Of a stretch of 7,764 nucleotides of DNA, positions 1 to 6,134 are shown in pieces. Where the stretch lies: positions 1 to 7,764 of the forward strand of contig CALGSR010000490.1 of the NCBI GenBank assembly GCA_937902115.1, in the 5' to 3' direction. How positions within the stretch are numbered: the first letter of the stretch is position 1; each line of letters begins with the position of its first letter. Source of the DNA: an uncultured Bacillus sp. (lineage in GTDB: Bacteria > Bacillota > Bacilli > Bacillales > Cytobacillaceae). The position numbers were made by a program, and so were the translations under genes. The notes under the pieces were generated by a model that was not told the origin of the DNA, did not search any database, and saw only the letters and a program-made list of their open reading frames with translations.

Positions 1-1
1 C

Positions 2-571
2 GGCATGGACCGGCCGACTCATGGAGAAGTCACTGTCTTAAACACAAAGGTCCCAAGCTTAAACATCCTGCAGCAGCTTGGCTATATGGCCCAGTCTGAT
101 GCCCTTTATCCCGAGTTGACAGGGAAAGAGAATCTCGCTTTCTTCGCCTCTCTCTTTGGCCTAAAAAAGGAAAAGCAGAAGGAACGGATCCATTATGCTT
201 CCAGTCTCGTTGCTTTAAACGGCGATTTAGGGAAGAAGGTATCCGCCTATTCCGGCGGGATGAAGCGCCGCCTCTCACTTGCGATCGCCCTTGTGCAAGA
301 TCCGGAAATTCTCATTCTTGATGAACCAACTGTCGGCATTGATCCGGAACTGCGGGTCTCGATTTGGGATGAACTTTACCGCTTAAAAAATGCCGGTAAA
401 ACAATTGTAGTAACTACCCATGTCATGGATGAAGCGGAAAGATGCGACGGCCTTGCCATGGTGCGTGATGGAAAAATCCTAACTACTGGATCCCCGGCAC
501 AATTGAAAGAACAATACGGCATTAACAGTCTGGAAGAAGTATTTTTAAAAGCAGGGAGAGTGCAATCATGA
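2..571 (+). CDS. ABC transporter ATP-binding protein, 5' partial
   Basis: This is the ATPase subunit of an ABC-2-type exporter; it would hydrolyse ATP at the cytoplasmic face and drive the permease encoded next. Only the C-terminal part is present. The frame is open to the left edge, and the Walker A loop and true start lie outside, so the ATG at 5 is probably internal (it opens on MDRPTHGEV, the stretch that normally follows Walker A). Counting from that Met: Q-loop Gln at 30, signature YSGGMKR at 82-88, Walker B ILILDEP at 102-108, D-loop Asp near 113, and switch His at 139 (TTHVMDEAERCD). The SGGM variant and the MDEAE after the H-loop are typical of the CcmA/NatA/DrrA-like branch. The stop overlaps the permease start as ATGA, implying translational coupling. 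Substrate cannot be read from the sequence; drug, antibiotic or lipid export is the usual assignment. Confidence 0.95.
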   Translation, partial: GMDRPTHGEVTVLNTKVPSLNILQQLGYMAQSDALYPELTGKENLAFFASLFGLKKEKQKERIHYASSLVALNGDLGKKVSAYSGGMKRRLSLAIALVQDPEILILDEPTVGIDPELRVSIWDELYRLKNAGKTIVVTTHVMDEAERCDGLAMVRDGKILTTGSPAQLKEQYGINSLEEVFLKAGRVQS

Positions 572-1641
572 GAATCCTATCGTTAGTCAAACGGATTACC
601 CAGCAAATGGTGCGTGACAAACGGACACTTGCCTTAATGATGGTCGCCCCGCTGCTCATCTTAACGCTGATGCATTTTCTTTTTACATTAGATTCACCCC
701 AACCGCGCATCGGTGTAGTCGGAGCAGATGATGCCTTAATCGAACAGCTCAAAGAGAATATGAAAGTGAAGGAATACAGCGAGCTCGCTAATGTTAAGCA
801 AACGATGCTCGATGGAAAATTAGACGGAATGCTGCAAATCAACGAGAACAGCATCAAACTTACCGTCTTAAATGAGGATCCTTCCGCTGCAAAGGGCTTC
901 CAAATTAAGGTGAAACAAATAATGGCAGCTCAAGCTTCGGAAAAACAAGCAGACATGCTGAAAAAACTGCCAGGGCCTGAAATGGCAGCGCCGAAAGCAC
1001 TAGAAGTGGAAACCGGCTATATTTACGGTAACGAGGACACAACATTTTTTGATATACTAAGTCCCATACTAGTCGGATTCTTTGTCTTCTTCTTCGTCTT
1101 TCTGATTTCCGGTATTTCCTTGCTGCGGGAACGAACAACCGGCACCCTGGAACGGCTACTCGCAACACCGATAAAACGGCATGAGATTGTCTTTGGCTAT
1201 TTGATCGGCTACGGGCTCTTCGCAGTCATTCAAACGATCATTGTTGTCTTTTATGCTGTCAAAGTATTAGATATTGTGCTCGTGGGTTCGATTTGGAACG
1301 TCATCCTCATTAATCTATTGCTCGCGCTTGTCGCTTTGTCCCTTGGCATTTTACTATCGGCTTTTGCCAACTCTGAATTTCAAATGATGCAGTTTATTCC
1401 CATTGCCATTATTCCGCAAATATTTTTCGCCGGAATTCTGCCTGTCGAAAATATGGATCAATGGCTGCAGGTGATTGCGCAATTGATGCCGATGTACTAT
1501 GGCGGAGATGCCCTTGCTGAGGTCATGTATAAAGGATCCGGCCTCGGGGATATTGCCTCACAGCTCCTAATTCTTGTCGGTTTTTCCCTGTTGTTCATTG
1601 TCCTGAATATCTTTGCTCTGAAAAAATACCGAAAAGTATAA
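568..1641 (+). CDS. ABC-2 type transporter permease
   Basis: This is the membrane subunit partnering the upstream ATPase, 357 residues. One hydrophobic segment lies near residues 21-40, then a mostly hydrophilic stretch of about 120 residues (41-160) that is probably extracytoplasmic. A block of about five more membrane segments follows: 163-184, 206-232, 242-266, 273-291 and 333-352. This 1+5 layout is that of the ABC2_membrane_3 / DrrB-like permeases. The hallmark motif RERTTGTLERLLATP (187-201) sits between the second and third segments and is thought to form the coupling helix that meets the ATPase. The start ATG overlaps the upstream stop by 4 bases and a GGGAGAG lies a few bases before it. 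A basic tail (LKKYRKV) ends the protein. Family and partner are clear; the exported substrate is unknown. Confidence 0.95.
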   Translation: MRILSLVKRITQQMVRDKRTLALMMVAPLLILTLMHFLFTLDSPQPRIGVVGADDALIEQLKENMKVKEYSELANVKQTMLDGKLDGMLQINENSIKLTVLNEDPSAAKGFQIKVKQIMAAQASEKQADMLKKLPGPEMAAPKALEVETGYIYGNEDTTFFDILSPILVGFFVFFFVFLISGISLLRERTTGTLERLLATPIKRHEIVFGYLIGYGLFAVIQTIIVVFYAVKVLDIVLVGSIWNVILINLLLALVALSLGILLSAFANSEFQMMQFIPIAIIPQIFFAGILPVENMDQWLQVIAQLMPMYYGGDALAEVMYKGSGLGDIASQLLILVGFSLLFIVLNIFALKKYRKV

Positions 1642-1683
1642 CCCTGCATCAGGCCTTACGATTAAACAGAGAAAGGAGTACCT

Positions 1684-2334
1684 ATGTCTAACAACCAAGA
1701 GACTTCCCTGGAACAACTATTTATGGATGATGATTCCTTAACTGAAAAACAGAAGAAAATTATTGTTGCCGCCATTGAATCCTTTTCAGAAAAAGGCTAC
1801 GCCGCCACCTCTACGAATGAAATTGCGAAAAAAGCAGGCGTAGCAGAGGGAACGATTTTCCGTCATTACAAAACAAAAAAGGAGCTGCTCTTATCCATCA
1901 CTGCACCGATGATGACAAAAATGATCGCCCCATTTGTCATCATGGACATCAATAAAGTATTGGGAAATGAGTTTGAGCATTTAGAGGATTTCCTGCGTGC
2001 AATGGTGAAAAATCGGATGGAATTTGTGCAAAATAATGCGCCACTCATAAAAATTCTGTTGCAGGAAATCCCCTTCCATCCTGATTTACGGAATCAATTC
2101 ATCGAAAACATCGGGAAAAAAGTATATGCGCGCTTCATCGAACTAGTGAACTATTATCAGGATAAGGGAGAAATCATTGCGATGGATCCGACTAGTATTG
2201 TCAGACTTGTTGCATCTACCTTAATCGGATATGTCGCCGTTCACCAGCTGATGTCAGGGAATCCGGAATGGAATGCGGAAAAGGAACTGGAAAATACGAT
2301 TCAATTTATAATGAACGGTTTAAAAAAGAGCTAA
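1684..2334 (+). CDS. TetR/AcrR family transcriptional regulator
   Basis: A 216-residue DNA-binding regulator, a normal length for the family. The N-terminal helix-turn-helix domain spans about residues 22-70. It has the classic pattern IVAAIESFSEKGYAATST, then EIAKKAGVAEGTIFRHYKTKKELL, whose GTIFRHYKTK is the recognition helix region. The rest is an all-helical ligand-binding and dimer domain with no sequence feature that names a ligand. A 20-residue acidic leader precedes the HTH. The start is well supported: GAAAGGAG at 1671-1678 lies 5 bases before the ATG. The gene follows the permease by 42 bases with no terminator, so it is very probably co-transcribed and likely represses the exporter operon; the operator would lie upstream, outside the window. 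The stop codon is inside the terminator stem. Confidence 0.93.
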   Translation: MSNNQETSLEQLFMDDDSLTEKQKKIIVAAIESFSEKGYAATSTNEIAKKAGVAEGTIFRHYKTKKELLLSITAPMMTKMIAPFVIMDINKVLGNEFEHLEDFLRAMVKNRMEFVQNNAPLIKILLQEIPFHPDLRNQFIENIGKKVYARFIELVNYYQDKGEIIAMDPTSIVRLVASTLIGYVAVHQLMSGNPEWNAEKELENTIQFIMNGLKKS

Positions 2335-2355
2335 TGCATCGGCATTAGCTCTTTT
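2324..2355. terminator. Bidirectional intrinsic terminator between convergent genes
   Basis: A perfect 14-bp stem (AAAAGAGCTAATGC at 2324-2337 with GCATTAGCTCTTTT at 2342-2355) has an ATCG loop. The plus strand gives UUUU after the GC-containing stem. The minus strand gives six Us (2327-2322), the better tract. It overlaps the last codons and stop of the TetR gene, and lies about 60 bases past the stop of the convergent small gene, so it can serve both. Confidence 0.85.
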
Positions 2356-2417
2356 CATCTTCCATCTATTCTTTGCCTCTTTCCCACATCACACAACACT
2401 TTACAGCAAGCGAATGG

Positions 2418-2666
2418 TTAGAGACTTAAATGCTGCTTTAATTGTTGCAGATCCTGTTTGATTGGTGCCAGGGTAATGGATGACAAAAAGTTAATCCACT
2501 TTTCCATCGTAAGTTTATCCTGTTGCTTTCCAATTTCACCTTCAAGATGATCCAAGACTTCAAAGCTCTTCATGATTTTGCTGTTACGCACAGGCATTGT
2601 CTCTAGCTTCACTCTGATTGAATTTAATAATGTTCCCACTGTTTCTTTTTCATACATATTCGTCAT
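2418..2666 (-). CDS. Small uncharacterised protein, 82 residues
   Basis: I do not recognise this protein. It is hydrophilic, with many Lys, Gln, Glu and Leu, and is probably mostly helical. It has no signal peptide, membrane segment or Cys. The last 16 residues (IKQDLQQLKQHLSL and neighbours) look like an amphipathic helix, and ENLARGED hydrophobic content occurs only around WINFLSSITLAPI. It is judged real from its start signal: on the minus strand GAGGGGGAAG (about 2682-2673) lies several bases before the ATG at 2666. A downstream terminator fits as well, and no overlapping frame is better. A second Met at codon 4 is possible but worse placed. It is monocistronic, convergent with the TetR gene, and has a 273-base upstream region that separates it from the ATPase gene. 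Function unknown. Confidence 0.75.
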   Translation of the reverse strand: MTNMYEKETVGTLLNSIRVKLETMPVRNSKIMKSFEVLDHLEGEIGKQQDKLTMEKWINFLSSITLAPIKQDLQQLKQHLSL

Positions 2667-2735
2667 GGAATCTTCCCCCTCACAAACGTCATCACAACAT
2701 CGGGAACCCAGCCGAAAACAAGGTTCTTAAAATAT

Positions 2736-2764
2736 ATTATACCTAAGTATAGTGAACTTGTTCT
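2736..2764 (-). promoter_or_regulatory. Weak candidate promoter of the small gene
   Basis: On the minus strand a perfect TATAAT (2741-2736) is preceded by 17 bases and a poor -35, AGAACA (2764-2759). The -10 is about 70 bases above the ATG at 2666. No TGn extension is seen. If used, it would probably need an activator or be weak. AT-rich DNA yields such hexamers by chance. Confidence 0.35.
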
Positions 2765-2792
2765 AATCAAAAGACTCCATTTTTTAAAAAAA

Positions 2793-2806
2793 TTTAAGCG
2801 TTTACT
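2793..2806 (+). promoter_or_regulatory. cre-like site (CcpA box candidate)
   Basis: TTTAAGCGTTTACT agrees with the Bacillus catabolite-response consensus TGWAARCGYTWWCA at 12 of 14 positions; the mismatches are the second base (T for G) and the last (T for A). It lies about 30 bases above the candidate -35 of the small minus-strand gene. Loss of the conserved G at position 2 weakens the call, and single sites of this quality occur by chance. Confidence 0.3.
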
Positions 2807-2890
2807 CGTATTTTTCACTTTTTTTTCATAATTAACTTGCCCGCATCATCATTCTGTATTTTTTCAATCTTATAGTACTTACTACAATGC

Positions 2891-2928
2891 AAAAAAAGAA
2901 TACGTTAATGAAGGAACGCATTCTTTTT
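2891..2928 (-). terminator. Intrinsic terminator of the tandem P-loop ATPase gene
   Basis: Read on the minus strand, arm AAAAAGAATGCGTT (2928-2915) pairs with AACGTATTCTTTTT (2906-2893), with one G-U pair and an 8-base loop. It is followed by a run of Us ending at 2891. It starts about 11 bases after the stop codon at 2940, which is classic spacing. The same pairing on the plus strand would hold an A-C mismatch, so the element is oriented for the minus strand. Confidence 0.85.
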
Positions 2929-2939
2929 ATTCGCACGAA

Positions 2940-4034
2940 TTATTTCTCACTGTGGCGGAGAATTTCCTCCCCAATTTGCTCTCGATAGTTTTCAACAACG
3001 GAAAAGTCCGTAGCTGCTGAATAGATGGACTCCAGTTCATCATGCAGTGTTTTGGCCTCAGCCAAATGGCCAATGGCCTCAGCCATTTTTTCCTTATATA
3101 GGGCGCTGACTTCCGCAATTTGCTCGGCAAATAATTCATCTGTTCCCGCTTCAATAATTCCTTCATACATATCAATGATTTCATCATTATCACGGCTTGG
3201 GAAATATTCATGCGGCGCAGTGCTGTCAAAAATCGCCAATCCAAGCTCGCGGATAATAAGCATATCGAGACTATTCGGATCAAAACCGCAATAGTAAAGC
3301 TCTAGATCAAAGCCTCTTCTTTCGCCTTCCGCTGCTATTTTCTTCAGCATCGTCGATTTGCCGGAGCCGGGACGCCCCTTTATTAAATAACGCTTATGAA
3401 CCCCCGATGTCAGACTTGGCACAAAGTCCACTGCCCCTTTAGAGGTTGCTGCACCAAGAAAACGGTGCCGGATATCCGATGTTTTCATTAGTACCATCTT
3501 TTTGTAAAAACCTTCAATGATATCGTCAGTAAGTGCGTTCGCTTTAGCAAAATCCATCTTTCTAATATAAATTTTCTCCCAGTCATCATGAACCTTGAGC
3601 GCTTCGGCAAAGGTTTCGTATGCTTGACGACAGCCATTGGTTATTTTCTCCGTTAACGCACTAATTTCAACCTTGCGCCTTGCAAGCTCCTCCGTATCCC
3701 AAGCCGTTCCTAGATTGACATATTCCTCAACAGCACCGGGGATTTTTGGCTCAATCACATGTGGAGCCGTTCCATCGACAATGCCAATGTTTAACTTTGG
3801 GATAATCATGCCGTCCAATGAATCGGGATCCAACGAACAATGGATAAGCTGCACATCATAGCCTTCCTTCAGCCACATATCCCCAATTTCTTTCATCAAT
3901 GTAGATTTTCCGCTTCCAGGTCCGCCTTTTAAAATAAACACCCGCTCCAGCCCCCGAAGACTGGAATCAAATAAACTGTAGTATCCGCGTGCGGTATTTC
4001 CACCGGCAAAGTAATGCAGCATCTCATCTGCCAA
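2940..4034 (-). CDS. Tandem-duplicated P-loop ATPase, function unknown
   Basis: The protein is two copies of one nucleotide-binding domain, about 183 residues apart. Numbering from the TTG start, Walker A is GGPGSGKST at 37-45 and GRPGSGKST at 220-228. A DPDSLD / DPNSLD motif follows at 69-74 and 252-257. A likely Walker B strand follows, IVDGTAPH at 85-92 and IFDSTAPH at 268-275. Each copy ends in a Glu/Lys-rich helical segment containing EISAL / EVSAL and an LKVHDD / KTLHDE stretch. No signal peptide or membrane span is seen, so it is cytoplasmic. It resembles an uncharacterised Firmicutes ATPase family (PRK06851-like, from memory). Start choice: GTG at 4043 extends the frame by three residues, but only 2 bases separate it from the AAGGG of the ribosome site. 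TTG at 4034 is 11 bases away and gives MADEMLHYF; ATG at 4022 is too far. It is monocistronic, with its own terminator and a sigma-K-like promoter. Substrate and partner are unknown. Confidence 0.88.
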   Translation of the reverse strand: MADEMLHYFAGGNTARGYYSLFDSSLRGLERVFILKGGPGSGKSTLMKEIGDMWLKEGYDVQLIHCSLDPDSLDGMIIPKLNIGIVDGTAPHVIEPKIPGAVEEYVNLGTAWDTEELARRKVEISALTEKITNGCRQAYETFAEALKVHDDWEKIYIRKMDFAKANALTDDIIEGFYKKMVLMKTSDIRHRFLGAATSKGAVDFVPSLTSGVHKRYLIKGRPGSGKSTMLKKIAAEGERRGFDLELYYCGFDPNSLDMLIIRELGLAIFDSTAPHEYFPSRDNDEIIDMYEGIIEAGTDELFAEQIAEVSALYKEKMAEAIGHLAEAKTLHDELESIYSAATDFSVVENYREQIGEEILRHSEK

Positions 4035-4045
4035 GAGTAACACTT

Positions 4046-4052
4046 CCCTTCT
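4046..4052 (-). promoter_or_regulatory. Ribosome binding site deciding a TTG start
   Basis: On the minus strand AGAAGGG (4052-4046) is the only good Shine-Dalgarno match before the ATPase gene. GTG at 4043 is 2 bases away, TTG at 4034 is 11, and ATG at 4022 is 23. Spacing therefore favours TTG, with GTG as the alternative. Confidence 0.55.
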
Positions 4053-4075
4053 CTGTTATTCCCGTCTTTTCCCTT

Positions 4076-4104
4076 TACCATATGCGGGAAGCGAACAATG
4101 GGTG
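4076..4104 (-). promoter_or_regulatory. Candidate sigma-K-type promoter
   Basis: On the minus strand CACC (4104-4101), 16 bases, then CATATGGTA (4084-4076) matches the Bacillus sigma-K pattern (ACm-like -35, 16-17 bp, CATAnnnTA -10) at every defined position. The predicted transcription start is near 4068, giving a leader of about 30 bases that contains the ribosome site at 4052-4046. No comparable sigma-A promoter is seen between 4044 and 4140. An inverted repeat TTCCCG (4059-4064) / CGGGAA (4085-4090) flanks the -10 and may be chance. Confidence 0.5.
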
Positions 4105-4152
4105 AAAGCCTAGTACAGAGAACAGCTAAGTGTATGCTTGAATGCAGAAAAT

Positions 4153-4176
4153 GCCGCAGCTCCCTATGGCTGCGGC
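4153..4176 (-). terminator. Intrinsic terminator of the minus-strand four-gene cluster
   Basis: An 8-bp GC-rich stem (GCCGCAGC with GCTGCGGC) and an 8-base loop are followed on the minus strand by AUUUUCU. It begins 12 bases after the ybaK stop at 4189 and separates the cluster from the ATPase gene promoter. Confidence 0.85.
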
Positions 4177-4188
4177 TCGATAAAACTC

Positions 4189-4674
4189 TTATTCCCCAAC
4201 TTTTACAACATCTGTTATGACAGCTGCGACAACCTCTTGCAGTTGGTTTGGACTGATTTCAATTTGAACGCCAATTTTCCCGCCGCTGACCACCACTTTT
4301 TCCAGTTCCTTGGCACTGCTATGAATATAGGTCGGGTATAGTTTTTTCATCCCGATTGGAGAACAGCCGCCGCGGATGTAGCCGGTATGCTTTTGAATAT
4401 CTTTTACCGCGATCATCTCAACCTTCTTTTCCCCTGCCGCCTTGGCAGCTTTTTTTAAATCTAGTTCTTCCTGTACTGGAATGACAAAGACATAGATTGC
4501 TTTACTCGTCCCCTGTGCCACAAGCGTTTTGAAAACAGTCTGCAGCTCGCGGCCGGTTTTTTCCGCAACCGAGACCCCATCAATTTTCCCGTCTTTATTT
4601 TCATATGTAAACATCGCATACTCTATTTTTTTAGCATCTAATATGCGCATGGCATTCGTCTTCCCCTTTGCCAT
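4189..4674 (-). CDS. ybaK: Cys-tRNA(Pro) deacylase, YbaK/EbsC family
   Basis: This is a trans-editing enzyme that hydrolyses Cys-tRNA(Pro), made when prolyl-tRNA synthetase mischarges cysteine; it acts in the cytoplasm as a stand-alone INS-like domain. The 161-residue length matches the family. Visible signatures are DGVSVAEKTG at 32-41, the VFKTLV strand holding the conserved active-site Lys (49), and GYIRGGCSPIGMKK at 98-111 containing the GGxSP loop. Start: the frame extends up to an ATG at 4716 that overlaps the previous stop. However, GGAGAGGAG at 4690-4682 lies 7 bases before the ATG at 4674, and the protein then begins MAKGKTNAMRIL as family members do, so 4674 is chosen. It is the last gene of the minus-strand cluster, 38 bases after the flavoprotein gene. 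Specificity for Cys against other aminoacyl groups is inferred from the family. Confidence 0.92.
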   Translation of the reverse strand: MAKGKTNAMRILDAKKIEYAMFTYENKDGKIDGVSVAEKTGRELQTVFKTLVAQGTSKAIYVFVIPVQEELDLKKAAKAAGEKKVEMIAVKDIQKHTGYIRGGCSPIGMKKLYPTYIHSSAKELEKVVVSGGKIGVQIEISPNQLQEVVAAVITDVVKVGE

Positions 4675-4712
4675 AACTCTTCTCCTCTCCAACACGTTCT
4701 CATCCGTCTTTC

Positions 4713-5612
4713 TCATTGAGACTTTAGAATATCCTTATGAATCCAGATTGCCGCCTGACAGCCTTCTCCCATCGCAATCGTTACCTGTTCCGAATGAACA
4801 GCAATGTCACCGGCAGCCCAGACGCCGTGGACATTCGTCATTTTTGTGCGCGGATCGGTTAAAATATGCTGATTTTCCAACAATTCAACCCCAAGCTGAC
4901 TCGCCAGCTCTGACTTGACCTCATTGCTGCCAAAGGCAATAAACGCCCGTGTTCCCTCAACCTTTTCTCCATTTTCCAGTAAAAAACCTTCAAGCTGTGA
5001 ACCGGAAGCAAGGACCTCTTTAATCGGAACATTCCAGTACTCGACATTCAAACTTTCTAGCTTTTCCATATCGGATTCCTTTAGCGGCTCTTGTTCATGG
5101 TTGATGTAAACAAGTTCATCCGTCCAATACGAAAGCGTCTTTGCCATGCCCGAACCGGTCCGCCCTGAGCCAATAACAATGGCTTTCTTTCCTTTTACCT
5201 CATAGCCATCACAGTCTGGACAGACATACACACTAATTCCGAGACATGGATACAAATTAGGGAAAGGCGGAATCCGATCCATAACCCCTGTGGCCAGTAC
5301 AATCCGCTTCGCCGTATACGTTTTTCCATCTGAAGCAGCAATATGAAAGACACCATCGATTTCACGGGCTGTCTCTGCCTTTTCTTGTAAAAAATGAACC
5401 CCAAGCCGTTCTGCCTGCTGTCTTCCGGTCTCACGCAAATACTGCCCGCTCACCCCGTCCGGATAACCTAAAATATTATGATAGCTGCGGCATATAGCTG
5501 AGCGCCCGTCAGCCGCATCAATCACCAGCACCTGATGCATATACCTTCCTAATTGAATCGCACATTGCAATCCGGCAATTCCCCCGCCAATAATAATACA
5601 ATCATAACTCAC
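4713..5612 (-). CDS. Thioredoxin reductase-like FAD/NAD(P) oxidoreductase with CxxC
   Basis: A class II pyridine-nucleotide disulfide oxidoreductase of 299 residues, close to bacterial TrxB in length. From the GTG start, the FAD-binding GGGIAG is at 9-14, VLATGVMDR is near 105-113, and the redox motif CPDC is at 131-134, in the place of TrxB CATC. The NAD(P) dinucleotide loop GSGRTG is at 148-153 and the second FAD motif GVWAAGDIA at 263-271. It should move electrons from NAD(P)H through FAD to its own dithiol and a disulfide substrate. Oddly, the region after the NAD(P) loop reads YINHEQEPLKES, not the HRRxxxR that gives TrxB its NADPH preference. Cofactor and partner may therefore differ from thioredoxin; GliT-like dithiol oxidases are an alternative. 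Start: GGAGG at 5626-5622 directly abuts the ATG at 5621, while GTG at 5612 is 9 bases away and gives MSYDCIIIGGG. Confidence 0.9.
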   Translation of the reverse strand: MSYDCIIIGGGIAGLQCAIQLGRYMHQVLVIDAADGRSAICRSYHNILGYPDGVSGQYLRETGRQQAERLGVHFLQEKAETAREIDGVFHIAASDGKTYTAKRIVLATGVMDRIPPFPNLYPCLGISVYVCPDCDGYEVKGKKAIVIGSGRTGSGMAKTLSYWTDELVYINHEQEPLKESDMEKLESLNVEYWNVPIKEVLASGSQLEGFLLENGEKVEGTRAFIAFGSNEVKSELASQLGVELLENQHILTDPRTKMTNVHGVWAAGDIAVHSEQVTIAMGEGCQAAIWIHKDILKSQ

Positions 5613-5621
5613 AAAACCCAT

Positions 5622-5626
5622 CCTCC
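5622..5626 (-). promoter_or_regulatory. Ribosome binding site excluding the nearest ATG
   Basis: GGAGG on the minus strand is followed without a gap by ATG (5621), too close for initiation. The in-frame GTG at 5612 is at the ideal 9 bases, so it decides the flavoprotein start. Confidence 0.75.
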
Positions 5627-5633
5627 TTTTTTA

Positions 5634-5652
5634 AGGCTATTTTTATTAGCCT
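5634..5652 (-). other. Small hairpin in the leader of the flavoprotein gene
   Basis: AGGCTA (5634-5639) and TAGCCT (5647-5652) form a 6-bp stem with a 7-base AT loop, inside the 66-base gap between the ThrE-C half and the flavoprotein gene. On the minus strand it is followed by A residues and the GGAGG, not by Us, so it is not a normal terminator. It could be an RNA-processing or stability element in a polycistronic mRNA. Confidence 0.35.
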
Positions 5653-5678
5653 ACCCAAAAGGAGCGTGAGAAACGATA

Positions 5679-6116
5679 TTATTTCGCCGGTTTTATTTTT
5701 TTCAAAAGCTGATTTAACACTTCTGAGAATACGAGCCCAACCGCGATTGCCCCTGAAATTAACAGCACCTTCGCTGCCAGCTGCAAAGCGGCATTATAGT
5801 CATTAATAACAAAATGACGCATCGCATCATAGGCAAGGCCTCCGGGAACTAAAGGAATGATTCCAGCCACATTAAAGATAATAATCGGTGCCTTATACCA
5901 ACGCGCAAAAAAGCCACTGATGATCGCAATAATAAAGGAAGCGATAATCGATGCTGGGACAGAGTCAACATCCCGGTACTCAACAAGTAAAAAATAAAAC
6001 ATCCAGCCTACCATACCAATAAACCCACATTGAAATAATGTATTTCTCGGGGCATTAAAAAGAAGGCCAAAGGCTGCAGAGGCAATAAAACTCGTAACAA
6101 GCTGGGAAATCAGCAT
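5679..6116 (-). CDS. Threonine/serine exporter, C-terminal half (YjjB/ThrE_2 type)
   Basis: A 145-residue integral membrane protein with about five hydrophobic segments (roughly 4-20, 29-46, 55-71, 77-92 and 113-133). The family signature FNVAGIIPLVPGGLAYDAMRH at 81-101 matches the ThrE_2 (DUF3815) half of the ThrE family, known from Corynebacterium ThrE as a single fused protein. In many Firmicutes and in E. coli YjjB it is a separate subunit acting with YjjP. Here the partner half is encoded just upstream, 18 bases away, in the same direction. The start is firm: AGAGAGGG lies 7 bases before the ATG at 6116. The C-terminus is basic (LLKKIKPAK), as expected for a cytoplasmic tail. Threonine/serine as the cargo is family inference; other small acids have been suggested for YjjPB. 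Confidence 0.9.
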   Translation of the reverse strand: MLISQLVTSFIASAAFGLLFNAPRNTLFQCGFIGMVGWMFYFLLVEYRDVDSVPASIIASFIIAIISGFFARWYKAPIIIFNVAGIIPLVPGGLAYDAMRHFVINDYNAALQLAAKVLLISGAIAVGLVFSEVLNQLLKKIKPAK

Positions 6117-6134
6117 CGAAAAACCCTCTCTTTC

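Noticed and set aside
522..1168. Open frames on the minus strand across the permease gene
   Set aside because: They are antisense to a well-supported ABC-2 permease, have low-complexity Ser- or Arg-rich translations and no ribosome site.
2340..2417. A separate terminator or small RNA between the convergent genes
   Set aside because: Beyond the hairpin ending at 2355 I see only pyrimidine-rich sequence with no stem.
2808..2833. CATAAT at 2828-2833 as a plus-strand promoter
   Set aside because: The base run 17 upstream (TACTCG) is not a -35, and there is no plus-strand gene downstream before the antisense ATPase gene.
2927..3283. A minus-strand frame overlapping the end of the duplicated ATPase gene
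   Set aside because: It lies in another frame of a gene with two clear P-loop domains, runs past the stop into the terminator zone, and has no family features.
4138..4341. A plus-strand frame beginning in the terminator and running into ybaK
   Set aside because: It is antisense to the ybaK C-terminus and would start inside a terminator region without a ribosome site.
4529..4918. A plus-strand frame across the ybaK / flavoprotein junction
   Set aside because: It is antisense to two conserved genes; the translation has no recognisable domain.
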